Shown one piece after another: positions 55,535 through 63,517 of a stretch of DNA of 63,517 nucleotides; the stretch's first letter is position 1, and the number at the start of each line of letters is the position of its first letter. A model generated the notes under the pieces. The model saw only the letters and a list, made by a program, of their open reading frames with translations. It was not told the origin of the DNA and did not search any database. Source of the DNA: Campylobacterales bacterium (lineage in GTDB: Bacteria > Campylobacterota > Campylobacteria > Campylobacterales > QNZT01). The stretch lies in NCBI GenBank assembly GCA_024278835.1, contig JAJRSK010000055.1:1-63517 (forward strand), read 5' to 3'. Made by a program: the position numbers and the translations under genes.

Positions 55535-56761
55535 ATGAACAGTAAAAAGATTTTAATGTTGACGAGTAAATTTCCCTCTAATGTATCTACCTTCATTACA
55601 AGAGACGTGCAGATTTTAGTGGCGGCTGGCTACCATGTAGATATATACCCGATTACCCCACTCAATGAAGATTTATGGCAATTTGTACCTGAAGATGGCA
55701 TGACGCTTATCCAAGAGGGGAAGGTAACGGTATATAACTTTTCAAAAAAGGAGTTACTCCTCAATGCCTTAAATTTTTGGAAATATCCTTCGCTTGGATT
55801 TTTTAAAGAGGCAATGCAGATAGCCAAAGAGTCAGCCGGTTTTGGAAAGTCTCAACTTATAAAGTCACTATATGCATTTCTTTGGACACTTTCTTTAAAA
55901 CAAAAACAAGACAATGCCAACTATGAGAGGGTGGTCTCTTACTGGGCCAACTACTCAGCCACTGCGGCATATCTCTACTCTAAGTACTCTGCATCGAAGC
56001 CACCATTGGTGATGTATGCGCACGCGGGGGTTGATTTGTATCGAGATCAGATTTATCTGCTAGAAAAGTTACAATATGCCCATAAAGTGATTACTGTATG
56101 TCAGTTTAATGTTGATTTTATGAAAGAACTCTATCCTCATGATTTTGATAGTTTTAAAGATAAGATTTCTATCTATCATCTGCCATTACCAATGAAAGCA
56201 TTACCAAAAGTAGAGAAGGTACCAAATCAAATCATCGCGGTCTCTACGCTGCATATCAGAAAAGGGATAAACTATCTGGTCGAGGCTTGTGGACTTTTGA
56301 AAAAAGATAATATTGATTTCAGATTACTCATCGTAGGTGGTGGGGAAGAAGAGATGAATCTTAAAAATCAAGTGAAAGAATTAGGGCTTGAAGACATCAC
56401 TACATTTACAGGGCAAATCCCCTATGAGAGGGTTGAAAAACATATGGCGGAATCTGTTGTGTTAGCACACTGTTCTCCTGAACTAGGTGACGCGGTGCCT
56501 ACGGTGATAAAAGAGTCACTGATGGTAGGTACCCCAGTCGTAGGGTCAAATATCGTAGGTATACCGGAACTTTTAGATTATGGTAAATGTGGTGCTTTAT
56601 TTGAGCCCAAAAATGCCCAAGATTTACATGATAAATTAAAGGTGATACTAGAAGATGAAGCTTTACAAGCAGATATGTCAGTAAAGGGCAGGGCATTTGC
56701 TGAGAAGATGTTTGATATCAAGATTAACTCTAAGCAGTTAGTAGAGATTATGCAAGCGTAG
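55535..56761 (+). CDS. GT4-family glycosyltransferase
   Basis: From the ATG at 55535 (AGGA 6 bases before) the product is 408 residues with two Rossmann-like halves. The C-terminal half has AVSTLHIRKGINYLVEA, LLIVGGGEE, FTGQIPYERV and the nucleotide-sugar motif in PTVIKESLMVGTPVVGSN. Probably makes a surface polysaccharide; the sugar is unknown. No other polysaccharide genes are nearby. Confidence 0.85.
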   Translation: MNSKKILMLTSKFPSNVSTFITRDVQILVAAGYHVDIYPITPLNEDLWQFVPEDGMTLIQEGKVTVYNFSKKELLLNALNFWKYPSLGFFKEAMQIAKESAGFGKSQLIKSLYAFLWTLSLKQKQDNANYERVVSYWANYSATAAYLYSKYSASKPPLVMYAHAGVDLYRDQIYLLEKLQYAHKVITVCQFNVDFMKELYPHDFDSFKDKISIYHLPLPMKALPKVEKVPNQIIAVSTLHIRKGINYLVEACGLLKKDNIDFRLLIVGGGEEEMNLKNQVKELGLEDITTFTGQIPYERVEKHMAESVVLAHCSPELGDAVPTVIKESLMVGTPVVGSNIVGIPELLDYGKCGALFEPKNAQDLHDKLKVILEDEALQADMSVKGRAFAEKMFDIKINSKQLVEIMQA

Positions 56762-56766
56762 AAGTA

Positions 56767-56895
56767 TTACTTCTGCACTTCTTGTGTAACACTTCTTGTA
56801 TTACCTAGCTTTGCTAAGTCATTCATATAATACGCCATAAAGGCAAGTGAGCCAGCAAGCACTATAAAAAATATATAGGGTAGGGCATTGTTCAC
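56767..56895 (-). CDS. 42-residue single-span membrane protein
   Basis: A GTG at 56895, with AGGAG 7 bases upstream and a 4-base GTGA overlap with the trmA stop, begins a short protein with one helix (YIFFIVLAGSLAFMAYYM) and a polar tail. The strong ribosome site and overlap support a real gene at the end of the motA-motB-fliP-trmA run. Function unknown. Confidence 0.65.
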   Translation of the reverse strand: MNNALPYIFFIVLAGSLAFMAYYMNDLAKLGNTRSVTQEVQK

Positions 56896-58007
56896 GATAT
56901 CTCCTTTCTTTTTTTCAGTACTACACCACACTCAAGATGGTGTGTATAGGCAAATTGATCAAACACAGCAAAGGCTTTGAGATCAAATTGCTTTTTTAAA
57001 ACCTCTAAATCTCTTTTTAGCGTTTCTGGATTACAAGAGACATAGATGATTGTATCAAATTCAACGATAAATGCCAAACTTTTTTCATCCAAACCTGCAC
57101 GAGGTGGGTCAACAAAAACATGGGAGAAGTTAAAATCTTCCAACTCTATGCCCTCTAGTCTTCTAAATATACGCTCTTTTTTTAGCGCAGAAGTTAACTC
57201 TTCACTACTTAGCCGTACAAAGGTGATATTGTCTGTGTGGTTAAGGATACAGTTCTCTTTTGCAGCCTTGATGGAGTTTTTGGAGATTTCCGTGGCGAGG
57301 ACTTTGTTGAATTTTTCTGCTAGTGGTATGGTGAAGTTCCCGTGCCCACAGTAAAGTTCTAGTAAGTCGCTCTCTGTTTGTATGATTTTGTTTTTGACCC
57401 AGCCAATCATCTTTTCATTGACTTTTACATTTGGCTGGATGAATCCTGTGTCGTAGAGTTTGTAATGGTAGGGTTTGTTTTCTATCATGATAGTGTCATG
57501 AATGAAATCATTTTCTATGACTAGCTTTATTTTGCGGCTTCTGCCTATAATCATGATACCAAACTGGGTAGAGAGTTTTTTGGCTTCTTCTCTCCATGCT
57601 TCGTCTATTTTTTTATGATAAATAAGGGTGACTAAAAGTTCTCCCGTACTAGAGGAGAGAAACTCGATGGCAAAGAGTTTAAATTCTAGTATAGGATTAG
57701 CCTGTAATGCTTCTAGTAGAGGTATCATGATAGCTGCTATGCTCTGAGATACGATAGAACAAGAGGTGATTCTCACGACCCCTTTTTTATCCAAACGGCT
57801 CATGGCATAAGTAATTTTTCCATCATCATGATAGATTTTAAACTCTGCGCGATTTCTAAAATGGGAGGGGGCTGAAGTGTGTATATCTACGGTGTCAAGA
57901 TTGAAATCTTCTTTTATCTTAGAGACTTTAAAGTCTAATTGCTTTTGGTAGTTTTTTTCATAGAGCGTACAAGAACCACAAATGCCAAAGTATTCGCAAG
58001 TCATCAT
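56892..58007 (-). CDS. trmA: tRNA (uracil-54-C5)-methyltransferase TrmA
   Basis: TrmA makes ribothymidine at position 54 of tRNA using SAM. The 371-residue protein has FRNRAEFKI, the SAM motif LLELYCGHGNFTIPLA, FVDPPRAGLD, the catalytic Cys in IYVSCNPETL and the end motif FDQFAYTHHLECG. The N-terminal CEYFGICGSC is a family feature. The start overlaps fliP by ATGA. TATCATGATA copies lie at 57483 and 57723. Confidence 0.92.
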   Translation of the reverse strand: MMTCEYFGICGSCTLYEKNYQKQLDFKVSKIKEDFNLDTVDIHTSAPSHFRNRAEFKIYHDDGKITYAMSRLDKKGVVRITSCSIVSQSIAAIMIPLLEALQANPILEFKLFAIEFLSSSTGELLVTLIYHKKIDEAWREEAKKLSTQFGIMIIGRSRKIKLVIENDFIHDTIMIENKPYHYKLYDTGFIQPNVKVNEKMIGWVKNKIIQTESDLLELYCGHGNFTIPLAEKFNKVLATEISKNSIKAAKENCILNHTDNITFVRLSSEELTSALKKERIFRRLEGIELEDFNFSHVFVDPPRAGLDEKSLAFIVEFDTIIYVSCNPETLKRDLEVLKKQFDLKAFAVFDQFAYTHHLECGVVLKKRKEIS

Positions 58008-58729
58008 TTAAAACTCGCTATCAAATTGCCTATAAGCAGATTCCACCCATCTACTAGCACAAAGATAAGTAACTTAAATGGCATCGATATCATGACAGGA
58101 GGTAGCATCATCATACCCATACTCATCAAGACAGAACTCACCACCATATCAATGACCAAAAATGGTAGATAGAGCAAAAACCCAATCTCAAAGGCACTTT
58201 TAAGTTCACTTATCATGAAAGCGGGTGTGGCGATACTGAGGGGGATATCTTTATAGGTTTGGGGGTTTTTCATATGGCGTATGCGTAAAAAAAGTGCCAA
58301 ATCTTTTTCTCTGGTATTTTTAATCATAAACTCTTTAAAAGGCGCTACCCCTCTATCAAAGGCTTCTGTGTAACTTATCTGCTTATCAACATAGGGTTTA
58401 ATAGCATTGTCATAAGATTTTTGTCCTATAGGTTCCATGATGAAAAATGTGAGTATCATAGCTAGAGAAACTAGGATTTGCGTTGGTGGCATTTGTTGTG
58501 TGCCAAGTGCTTGTCGTAAAAATGAAAAAACGACTATGAGACGTAAAAAACTCGTCATCACTAAGATAAGTGCGGGGGCAAGCGCAAGAAGTGTGAGAAC
58601 AAGAAGGACATTTAATGAAGAGACTAAATCTGCAGGTTCCGTAGGGGCAGAGATAGAGATGTCCACTTTAGGGATATCTACACCATAGGCACTCAACACT
58701 AACAATAGTATGAGTGCAAGTGCTTTGAT
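58004..58729 (-). CDS. fliP: Flagellar export protein FliP, possible ATC start
   Basis: FliP is a core membrane component of the flagellar type III export gate. The body has the family marks TSFLRLIVVFSFLRQALGTQ and the PPVMISMPFKLLIFV end. The expected signal peptide (KALALILLLVLSAYG) is encoded, but the frame has no ATG, GTG or TTG before it. AGGGG sits six bases before an ATC at 58729-58727, which I take as the probable start. A TTG at 58705 would remove most of the signal peptide and has no ribosome site. Confidence 0.85.
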   Translation of the reverse strand: MKALALILLLVLSAYGVDIPKVDISISAPTEPADLVSSLNVLLVLTLLALAPALILVMTSFLRLIVVFSFLRQALGTQQMPPTQILVSLAMILTFFIMEPIGQKSYDNAIKPYVDKQISYTEAFDRGVAPFKEFMIKNTREKDLALFLRIRHMKNPQTYKDIPLSIATPAFMISELKSAFEIGFLLYLPFLVIDMVVSSVLMSMGMMMLPPVMISMPFKLLIFVLVDGWNLLIGNLIASFK

Positions 58730-58732
58730 GTT

Positions 58733-59506
58733 CTACCCCTTGGCGTCCAAGATACTTTTTTGTGCTTTGGAATCTTGGTCTTTTTCTAATGAGAAAAAGT
58801 ATAACTCAACTCTCCTATTTTTTTCCTTACCCTCAGGGGTTAAATTTGAAGCTATTGGATCATATTCTGCTTTTCCACAAGCTGTTAATATTTTGGGTTC
58901 TATTTTATTTTTGATGAGCTCTTGTACGACAGAGATGGCACGCGCCGTAGATAGTGCCCAGTTGCTAGGATATCTCTCTCCTAGTTTGCGGTAGGTATCA
59001 TCTGTATGCCCGATGACATTGACACGGATAGTCTTTGGTAACTTATCGATGATGAGTGCAATGCGTTTTAAGAAGAGTATGGCATCATCACTCTCAATGC
59101 GAGCAGAGTCACGCTTAAAGAGTAAAGAAGCGGGAAGACGGATGATAAAGCCATTTTCTGCCTCTTCTAATTGGGTCTCAGAGTTGTCTGCCGATTTTGT
59201 CATTTCGTTGATTTCTATGAGGGTTGCTTTGAGTGTTTTTAGTTTTTGCGCCGTTTCATCTTCACTTTGAATCGGTGTGGCTTGTTGGTTTCTTTCACGG
59301 GATACTTCGGTTTTGGTACCACCTTCCAATACGGAAAGAGCCCCTGCGAGTGAACCCATCGCTTCTGAAACCTTTTTGGCATCCATGGTTGACATAGAGA
59401 GAAGGAGTACAAAGAAACACAAAAGTAGAGACATAAGATCACCAAAAGCGGCAAGCCACCCTGGCATACACTTGGGACACTCTACTTTTTTACACTTTTT
59501 TCCCAT
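58733..59506 (-). CDS. motB: Flagellar stator protein MotB
   Basis: The 257-residue protein has a single membrane helix with the proton-binding aspartate D23 (AAFGDLMSLLLCFF) and a C-terminal OmpA-like peptidoglycan-binding domain (NVIGHTDDTYRKLGERYPSN, ALSTARA). It starts 10 bp after motA. The stop codon is 3 bases from the proposed fliP start. Confidence 0.92.
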   Translation of the reverse strand: MGKKCKKVECPKCMPGWLAAFGDLMSLLLCFFVLLLSMSTMDAKKVSEAMGSLAGALSVLEGGTKTEVSRERNQQATPIQSEDETAQKLKTLKATLIEINEMTKSADNSETQLEEAENGFIIRLPASLLFKRDSARIESDDAILFLKRIALIIDKLPKTIRVNVIGHTDDTYRKLGERYPSNWALSTARAISVVQELIKNKIEPKILTACGKAEYDPIASNLTPEGKEKNRRVELYFFSLEKDQDSKAQKSILDAKG

Positions 59507-59516
59507 CTATTCGTTC

Positions 59517-60281
59517 CTAGTCAAATTGACTGACACGCTCACTTGGTGCCATGTATGCTAAGAGTTTTGCCTCTAAAACACGCGGGTTATCTCCTGCTTG
59601 AATCGACATAATGCCTTCTAGTATCATGCTTTTTAGCGTGAGTTCATCATCATTTCTCACCCCAAGGATATTCTCCACAGGACCACCGATAACATTTCCT
59701 AAAATTGCACCATACATGGTAGTCAGGAGTGCAACCGCCATAGCGGGTCCAATCGCTGCTGGATCTGCCATATTTAGAAGCATCGCTACCAGCCCGATAA
59801 GAGTACCAATCATACCCATCGCTCCAGCAAAGCCACCCATCTGACCAAATATCGCGATATTGGACTTGTGTCTAGCATCCATCTGTTCCATGTCTATTTC
59901 TAGTAAATCTCGAATGATATCGGGCTCATTGCCATCGATTGCCATACCAAGGCCGCGTTTTAAAAATTCATTTTCTTCATTGGCAACATCACCTTCAAGG
60001 GCAAGGACACCTTCTTTTCTCGCTTTTGTAGAAAAATCAACAAGTTTTGCAATCATCGCTGCTGTATCAATAGCAGGCGGTTTGATTGCTACCATAAAGA
60101 TTTTTCCTACTTTTTTCATCTGCTCGAGTTTAAAACCGATGAGTAAAGTACCCGCAGTTCCTCCAAAAACGATGAGTATGGAAGGGATATCGATATAAGG
60201 ACCAATCCCCACACCCATGACCATAGCACCTAAAAGTAAGGCAAATGTTAATACGAGACCTACTACTGAACCTAAATCCAT
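59517..60281 (-). CDS. motA: Flagellar stator protein MotA
   Basis: The 254-residue protein has four membrane helices, a cytoplasmic loop rich in charge between helices 2 and 3, and the family mark MIGTLIGLVAMLLNM plus ALLTTMYGAILGNV. It forms the ion channel with MotB. AAGGAAG precedes the ATG. A weak sigma-28-like element lies upstream. Confidence 0.92.
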   Translation of the reverse strand: MDLGSVVGLVLTFALLLGAMVMGVGIGPYIDIPSILIVFGGTAGTLLIGFKLEQMKKVGKIFMVAIKPPAIDTAAMIAKLVDFSTKARKEGVLALEGDVANEENEFLKRGLGMAIDGNEPDIIRDLLEIDMEQMDARHKSNIAIFGQMGGFAGAMGMIGTLIGLVAMLLNMADPAAIGPAMAVALLTTMYGAILGNVIGGPVENILGVRNDDELTLKSMILEGIMSIQAGDNPRVLEAKLLAYMAPSERVSQFD

Positions 60282-60314
60282 TAAAAATCTTCCTTTTGTT
60301 ATATCTTAAAACGA

Positions 60315-60320
60315 ATATCG
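60315..60320 (-). promoter_or_regulatory. Possible sigma-28 -10 element for motA
   Basis: CGATAT on the minus strand, preceded by a T-rich stretch with TTAAATAA about 14 bases upstream, resembles the FliA -10 (CGATAT/GCCGATAA). It is 34 bp before the motA start. The -35 match is poor. The rest of the 168-bp motA-glmU gap is AT-rich, with a TATGATACTAT stretch near 60392 as possible glmU promoter. Confidence 0.3.
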
Positions 60321-60449
60321 GTAAAATAGATAAATTATTTAATATTTTGACGATATACATTACGGTTAAGCATATGTTTGTTTTTTAAAATAGTATGATA
60401 CTATAAAAAAATTAAACTATTTAAATAAAATAAGGAATAATTAAATAAT

Positions 60450-61739
60450 ATGAATAATTCAGTTATAATACTCGCTGCCGGAAAAGGCACACGGATGAAG
60501 TCAACGTTGCCAAAAGTACTCCATAAAATCTCTGGATTTCCTATGTTGTACTTTGCTATCAAAGAAGCGAAAAAATTGAGTAATGATGTAACAGTTGTAC
60601 TTTATCATCAGGCAGAGTTGGTGCAAAAAACAATGGAAAGTTATTTTGATGATGTCAACTATGTCATACAAGACCATGCCAATTACCCAGGTACGGGTGG
60701 GGCGGTGATGAATATCACAACCAAGCATGATAAAGTGTTGGTGTTAAATGGTGATATGCCTTTGGTAGAAGCGAGTGAACTAGAAAAGTTTTTTGAACTT
60801 GACACGGATATTGTGATGAGTGTTATCAAGATGGATGACTCTTCAGGGTATGGTCGTGTGGTGATAGATGGTGAATCTGTCGAAAAGATTGTTGAAGAGA
60901 AAGATGCAAGTGAGCAAGAAAAAGCGATTAAAACAGTAAATGCCGGTATCTATCTCTTTGCTAATGGGATGATGGATACGTATTTGCCGAAACTTAGTAA
61001 TGACAATGCACAAGATGAGTACTACCTTACAGATGTCATTGAACTTGCTAAAAATGATGGTTTTAAGATAGCACCTTTATATGTGAGTGAAGAGAATTTT
61101 AAAGGGGTAAACTCTAAGTATGACCTCTCTAACGCTGAAGAGATTATGCAGCGTCGTATCAAAAAGAACTTTATGATGGCTGGCGTGATTTTTAGATTGC
61201 CTGATACGACGTATATCGATGCTGATGTGGAGATTGAGGGTGAGTCTATCATCGAAAATGGTGTGACACTTCTGTGTGGATCTAAAATCATTGAGAGTCA
61301 TATCAAAGCAAATTCTGTCATTGAAGATGCCGAGATTATTAGTTCAGATGTAGGCCCTATGGCGCGTGTGAGACCTGGGTCTAAACTGATGGATACCCAT
61401 ATAGGTAACTATGTCGAAGTGAAGAAATCTATACTCAAAGGGGTTAAGGCAGGACACTTAGCCTACTTGGGTGACGCAGAGATTGATGTGGGTACGAACA
61501 TCGGGGCTGGGACGATTACCTGCAACTATGATGGTAAAAACAAATATAAAACAAAAATTGGTAAGAATGTCTTTATCGGTTCTGACACGCAAATCGTTGC
61601 ACCTGTGACTATCGAAGATAATGTCCTTATCGCAGCAGGGACTACGGTGAGTAAAAATATCAAAAGTGGTGCACTTGCAATCAGCCGAACCGATATGAAA
61701 ACGGTAGATGGCTTTTTTAGTAAATTTTTTAAGGATTAA
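60450..61739 (+). CDS. glmU: Bifunctional GlmU
   Basis: GlmU makes UDP-N-acetylglucosamine from glucosamine-1-phosphate. The 429-residue protein has an N-terminal uridyltransferase ([28 protein letters not shown]) and a C-terminal left-handed helix acetyltransferase with hexapeptide repeats and [17 protein letters not shown]. Length fits epsilonproteobacterial GlmU (~430). It is followed by coaBC 3 bp later. Confidence 0.93.
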   Translation: MNNSVIILAAGKGTRMKSTLPKVLHKISGFPMLYFAIKEAKKLSNDVTVVLYHQAELVQKTMESYFDDVNYVIQDHANYPGTGGAVMNITTKHDKVLVLNGDMPLVEASELEKFFELDTDIVMSVIKMDDSSGYGRVVIDGESVEKIVEEKDASEQEKAIKTVNAGIYLFANGMMDTYLPKLSNDNAQDEYYLTDVIELAKNDGFKIAPLYVSEENFKGVNSKYDLSNAEEIMQRRIKKNFMMAGVIFRLPDTTYIDADVEIEGESIIENGVTLLCGSKIIESHIKANSVIEDAEIISSDVGPMARVRPGSKLMDTHIGNYVEVKKSILKGVKAGHLAYLGDAEIDVGTNIGAGTITCNYDGKNKYKTKIGKNVFIGSDTQIVAPVTIEDNVLIAAGTTVSKNIKSGALAISRTDMKTVDGFFSKFFKD

Positions 61740-61742
61740 TGG

Positions 61743-63008
61743 TTGAATACTTCTCTTTTGTTAGGTAAACAAATCGTTGTGGGTGTGACTGGGAGTATCT
61801 CTATCTATAAGTCATTGGAACTTATAAGACTCTACATCAAAGCAGGGGCAAAAGTACGTGTTATCATGACAAGCTCCGCGATGCGTTTTATCTCTCCTCT
61901 TACATTCGAGGCTATTAGCCAACATGCAGTCCTAACAGAAGCGAGTGAATCTTGGGCAAATGATAATAATCATATCGATATCGGGAAATGGGCGGATCTT
62001 TTTGTGATAGCACCGGCTACTGCCAATACCTTAAATAAAATAAGCAATGGTATTGCTGACAATTTGTTAACCCAAGCCATACTTGCTTATCCCAAAGAGA
62101 AACTTTTTGCTCCAGCAGCCAATACCAATATGTACAAAAACCCTCTCACGACTGCCTCTTTAAAGATGATTAAGATGATTAAGGCGGAGGTGATAGAGCC
62201 TGTTGTTAAAGAGCTGGCTTGTGGTGATGTAGGTGAGGGGGCTTTGGCTGAGGTAGAAGAGATATTTTACAAGTCTGCACAGATGTTACTCAAAGATGAT
62301 TTTTGGGTCAACCGCCGTGTAGTGGTGAGTGGTGGTGGTACGATAGAGAAGATAGATGATGTACGCTATATCTCTAACTTCTCATCGGGGAAAATGGCAT
62401 CAGCACTCTCTAAAGCACTTTACCTCAAAGGGGCTGATGTCTGTTTAGTGACCACTAAAGTAGATGTTACTTTACCAAAGGCAGTCTATACCATAGAGGT
62501 GGAAGATGCCAAAGAGATGCAAGAGTATCTGACTGATGCCCTGCGTATCGCTAAAAAAGGGGTGATGACCAAACCGACTCTCGTGGGTGATGCTTTGCCT
62601 GAACTTATCCAAAAAACACCTTATCTCTTTATGGCTGCCGCGGTGAGTGACTATAAAGTAAGATTTCAGCAAAAAGGAAAACTAAAAAAAGAGGCCTTAG
62701 GTAAGACGTGGTCACTAGAGCTAGAAGAGAACTCAGATATCTTAATGAGTATCAATAAAGAGGGTGTGTTTTCGGTAGGCTTTAAAGCAGAGATGGATAA
62801 AGAGAGTGGTAAGGAAAATGCGAAAAATATGCTTAGTAAGAAAAATCTTGATGCCGTCTGCTTTAATGATGTCGGGGCAAATAGTTTTGGTTCAGATGAT
62901 AATGCCATCACACTTTTTACCAAAACACAAGTCAAGGTGCTTCCTCAGTCTGATAAATTTACCCTTTCACTCTCTCTTTTAGATGCCCTCTCTTCTATGG
63001 GTGAATGA
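61743..63008 (+). CDS. coaBC: Bifunctional CoaBC of coenzyme A synthesis
   Basis: CoaBC joins cysteine to phosphopantothenate and decarboxylates the product. The 421-residue protein starts with TTG, AAGGA about 7 bases before. The CoaC half has GVTGSISIYKSLELIR, H in NHIDIGKWAD, PAANTNMY (PAMNxxM-like, with Ala for Met) and C in ELACGDVGEG. The CoaB half has VVVSGGGTIEKIDDVRYISN. It overlaps the next gene by ATGA. Confidence 0.92.
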   Translation: MNTSLLLGKQIVVGVTGSISIYKSLELIRLYIKAGAKVRVIMTSSAMRFISPLTFEAISQHAVLTEASESWANDNNHIDIGKWADLFVIAPATANTLNKISNGIADNLLTQAILAYPKEKLFAPAANTNMYKNPLTTASLKMIKMIKAEVIEPVVKELACGDVGEGALAEVEEIFYKSAQMLLKDDFWVNRRVVVSGGGTIEKIDDVRYISNFSSGKMASALSKALYLKGADVCLVTTKVDVTLPKAVYTIEVEDAKEMQEYLTDALRIAKKGVMTKPTLVGDALPELIQKTPYLFMAAAVSDYKVRFQQKGKLKKEALGKTWSLELEENSDILMSINKEGVFSVGFKAEMDKESGKENAKNMLSKKNLDAVCFNDVGANSFGSDDNAITLFTKTQVKVLPQSDKFTLSLSLLDALSSMGE

Positions 63009-63517
63009 TGTTAGGCAACTTAAGTCCTCTTGCTAAGATAGAAAATATCTTAGCAAAGATAAATTCTTCTACGATTAAGTTTGATAAGTTATTACCCGTC
63101 AATATCGATGTCAAAGAGAAGCTAGAACCCAAAATGTATCTCTTGCAAGTTGGCAAAAAAGAGATGACAACTAAGAGTATGGTGGATTTACAAGTAGGTA
63201 AACAGTACTGGGGCATGATGAAAGAGGATACAAAGTTAAAATCCCTCTCTCTATCCCAATTGATGGAAAAACCGCATCTATTACATGGTAAAAAAGCACT
63301 TTTACCACAGCTCTCACTTCAAAAGGCAGCGGAACTTTTAACAAGCGAAAATCCCAAAGAAACGATGAAGTTTGCTCTCTTAGACAAGATGGCACATGCC
63401 ACGAGCAAACAAGAGTTTATGACACTCTCAAATATGCTTCAAGCTATCAATGAAAATGTCTTTACGATGCTCTTAGCCCATGATAATAAAGAGACACTCT
63501 TTCAATTTAAAAAGAGA
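63005..63517 (+). CDS. Unknown protein, 3' end outside the window
   Basis: An open frame of 171 codons runs to the right edge without a stop, starting at the ATG pair 63005/63008 that overlaps the coaBC stop. The product is helical and charged, with no signal peptide or recognised motif (MLGNLSPLAKIENILAKI start). Translational coupling and clean coding support a real gene; a distant FliK-like protein is possible but not supported by any motif. Confidence 0.65.
   Translation, partial: MMLGNLSPLAKIENILAKINSSTIKFDKLLPVNIDVKEKLEPKMYLLQVGKKEMTTKSMVDLQVGKQYWGMMKEDTKLKSLSLSQLMEKPHLLHGKKALLPQLSLQKAAELLTSENPKETMKFALLDKMAHATSKQEFMTLSNMLQAINENVFTMLLAHDNKETLFQFKKR

Larger units (their letters stand above)
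1829..57732. repeat. Dispersed palindrome TATCATGATA, 34 copies
   Basis: Exact copies start at 1829, 9507, 9753, 10069, 10596, 10836, 13237, 14184, 15988, 16166, 19672, 22869, 22894, 27596, 30465, 30486, 31115, 32489, 33089, 33682, 37480, 38833, 41642, 45126, 47894, 48717, 48780, 50194, 50688, 52565, 55427, 55459, 57483 and 57723. About half extend to CTATCATGATAG. Many lie inside genes, often read as I-M-I; others overlap starts or hairpins. Several one-mismatch copies also exist (such as 14202, 32687, 57549). The count is by eye and may miss a few. Confidence 0.9.

Overview
The window looks like a chromosomal segment of a free-living Campylobacterota (epsilonproteobacterial) species, probably near Sulfurimonas, Sulfuricurvum or Sulfurovum. 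This rests on the AT-rich composition, tightly packed operons with 4-nt start/stop overlaps, an ArsS/ArsR-type two-component pair, a CbpA-HspR heat-shock pair, short GlmU and PurH proteins, fliP-motB-motA beside trmA, and many sensory and c-di-GMP genes. No rRNA, tRNA or CRISPR array was seen.

Layout. (1) 1-9340, all minus strand: an accessory block with a stand-alone DnaB-C-like ATPase, a tandem AAA+ ATPase, McrB, McrC, a DUF2779 nuclease-like protein, a WYL regulator and a small protein plus Fic toxin. The fic gene is cut at its 3' end by an IS3-family element running off the left edge. (2) 9.5-12.9 kb, plus strand: a short asparaginase-like protein, hemerythrin, small membrane proteins, an FmdE-like protein and an outer-membrane barrel. 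Two genes here carry identical FNR-type promoters. (3) 12.9-20 kb, minus strand: thioesterase, cmoB, a lipoprotein, tamB and tamA. (4) 20-31 kb: crcB, a DUF2231 protein, purH, a frameshifted DUF4332 gene, an OmpA-like protein, an ArsRS-like system and a decaying pair of secreted-protein genes. (5) 30.7-32.3 kb: cbpA and hspR, separated by three tandem 84-bp structured repeats. (6) 32.3-37.8 kb, minus strand: an envelope-stress-like operon (35-aa membrane protein, XpaC, TelA, SPFH-GYF, zinc-ribbon membrane protein, NnrS). (7) 37.9-45.6 kb: argD-tolC-midA, then convergent to a histidine kinase/Hpt/EAL-regulator operon. The gap between them holds two tandem candidate small RNAs with C-rich loops. 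(8) 45.8-63.5 kb: two YbjQ-like proteins with an M48 protease, a VWA protein, NlpC/P60, a flavoprotein, an RND pump, a glycosyltransferase, trmA, fliP-motB-motA, glmU, coaBC and a partial gene.

The strongest unexplained signal is the 10-bp palindrome TATCATGATA, often extended to CTATCATGATAG. I count 34 exact copies by eye, against roughly 0.2 expected by a simple base-composition estimate. They fall inside genes and between them, on a background that is almost free of the motif in the 9.4-kb defence-like block. Twice the palindrome is paired as a perfect inverted repeat beside a gene end or start. This resembles a highly iterated palindrome, DNA uptake sequence or methylation/chromosome-organising site.

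Other notable points are the C-loop RNA pair, the DnaB-C plus double-AAA gene couple, several broken genes (fic, the DUF4332 gene, two secreted-protein genes), and fliP, whose signal peptide can only be reached from a non-canonical ATC start. All family calls are from reading motifs; no database search was run.
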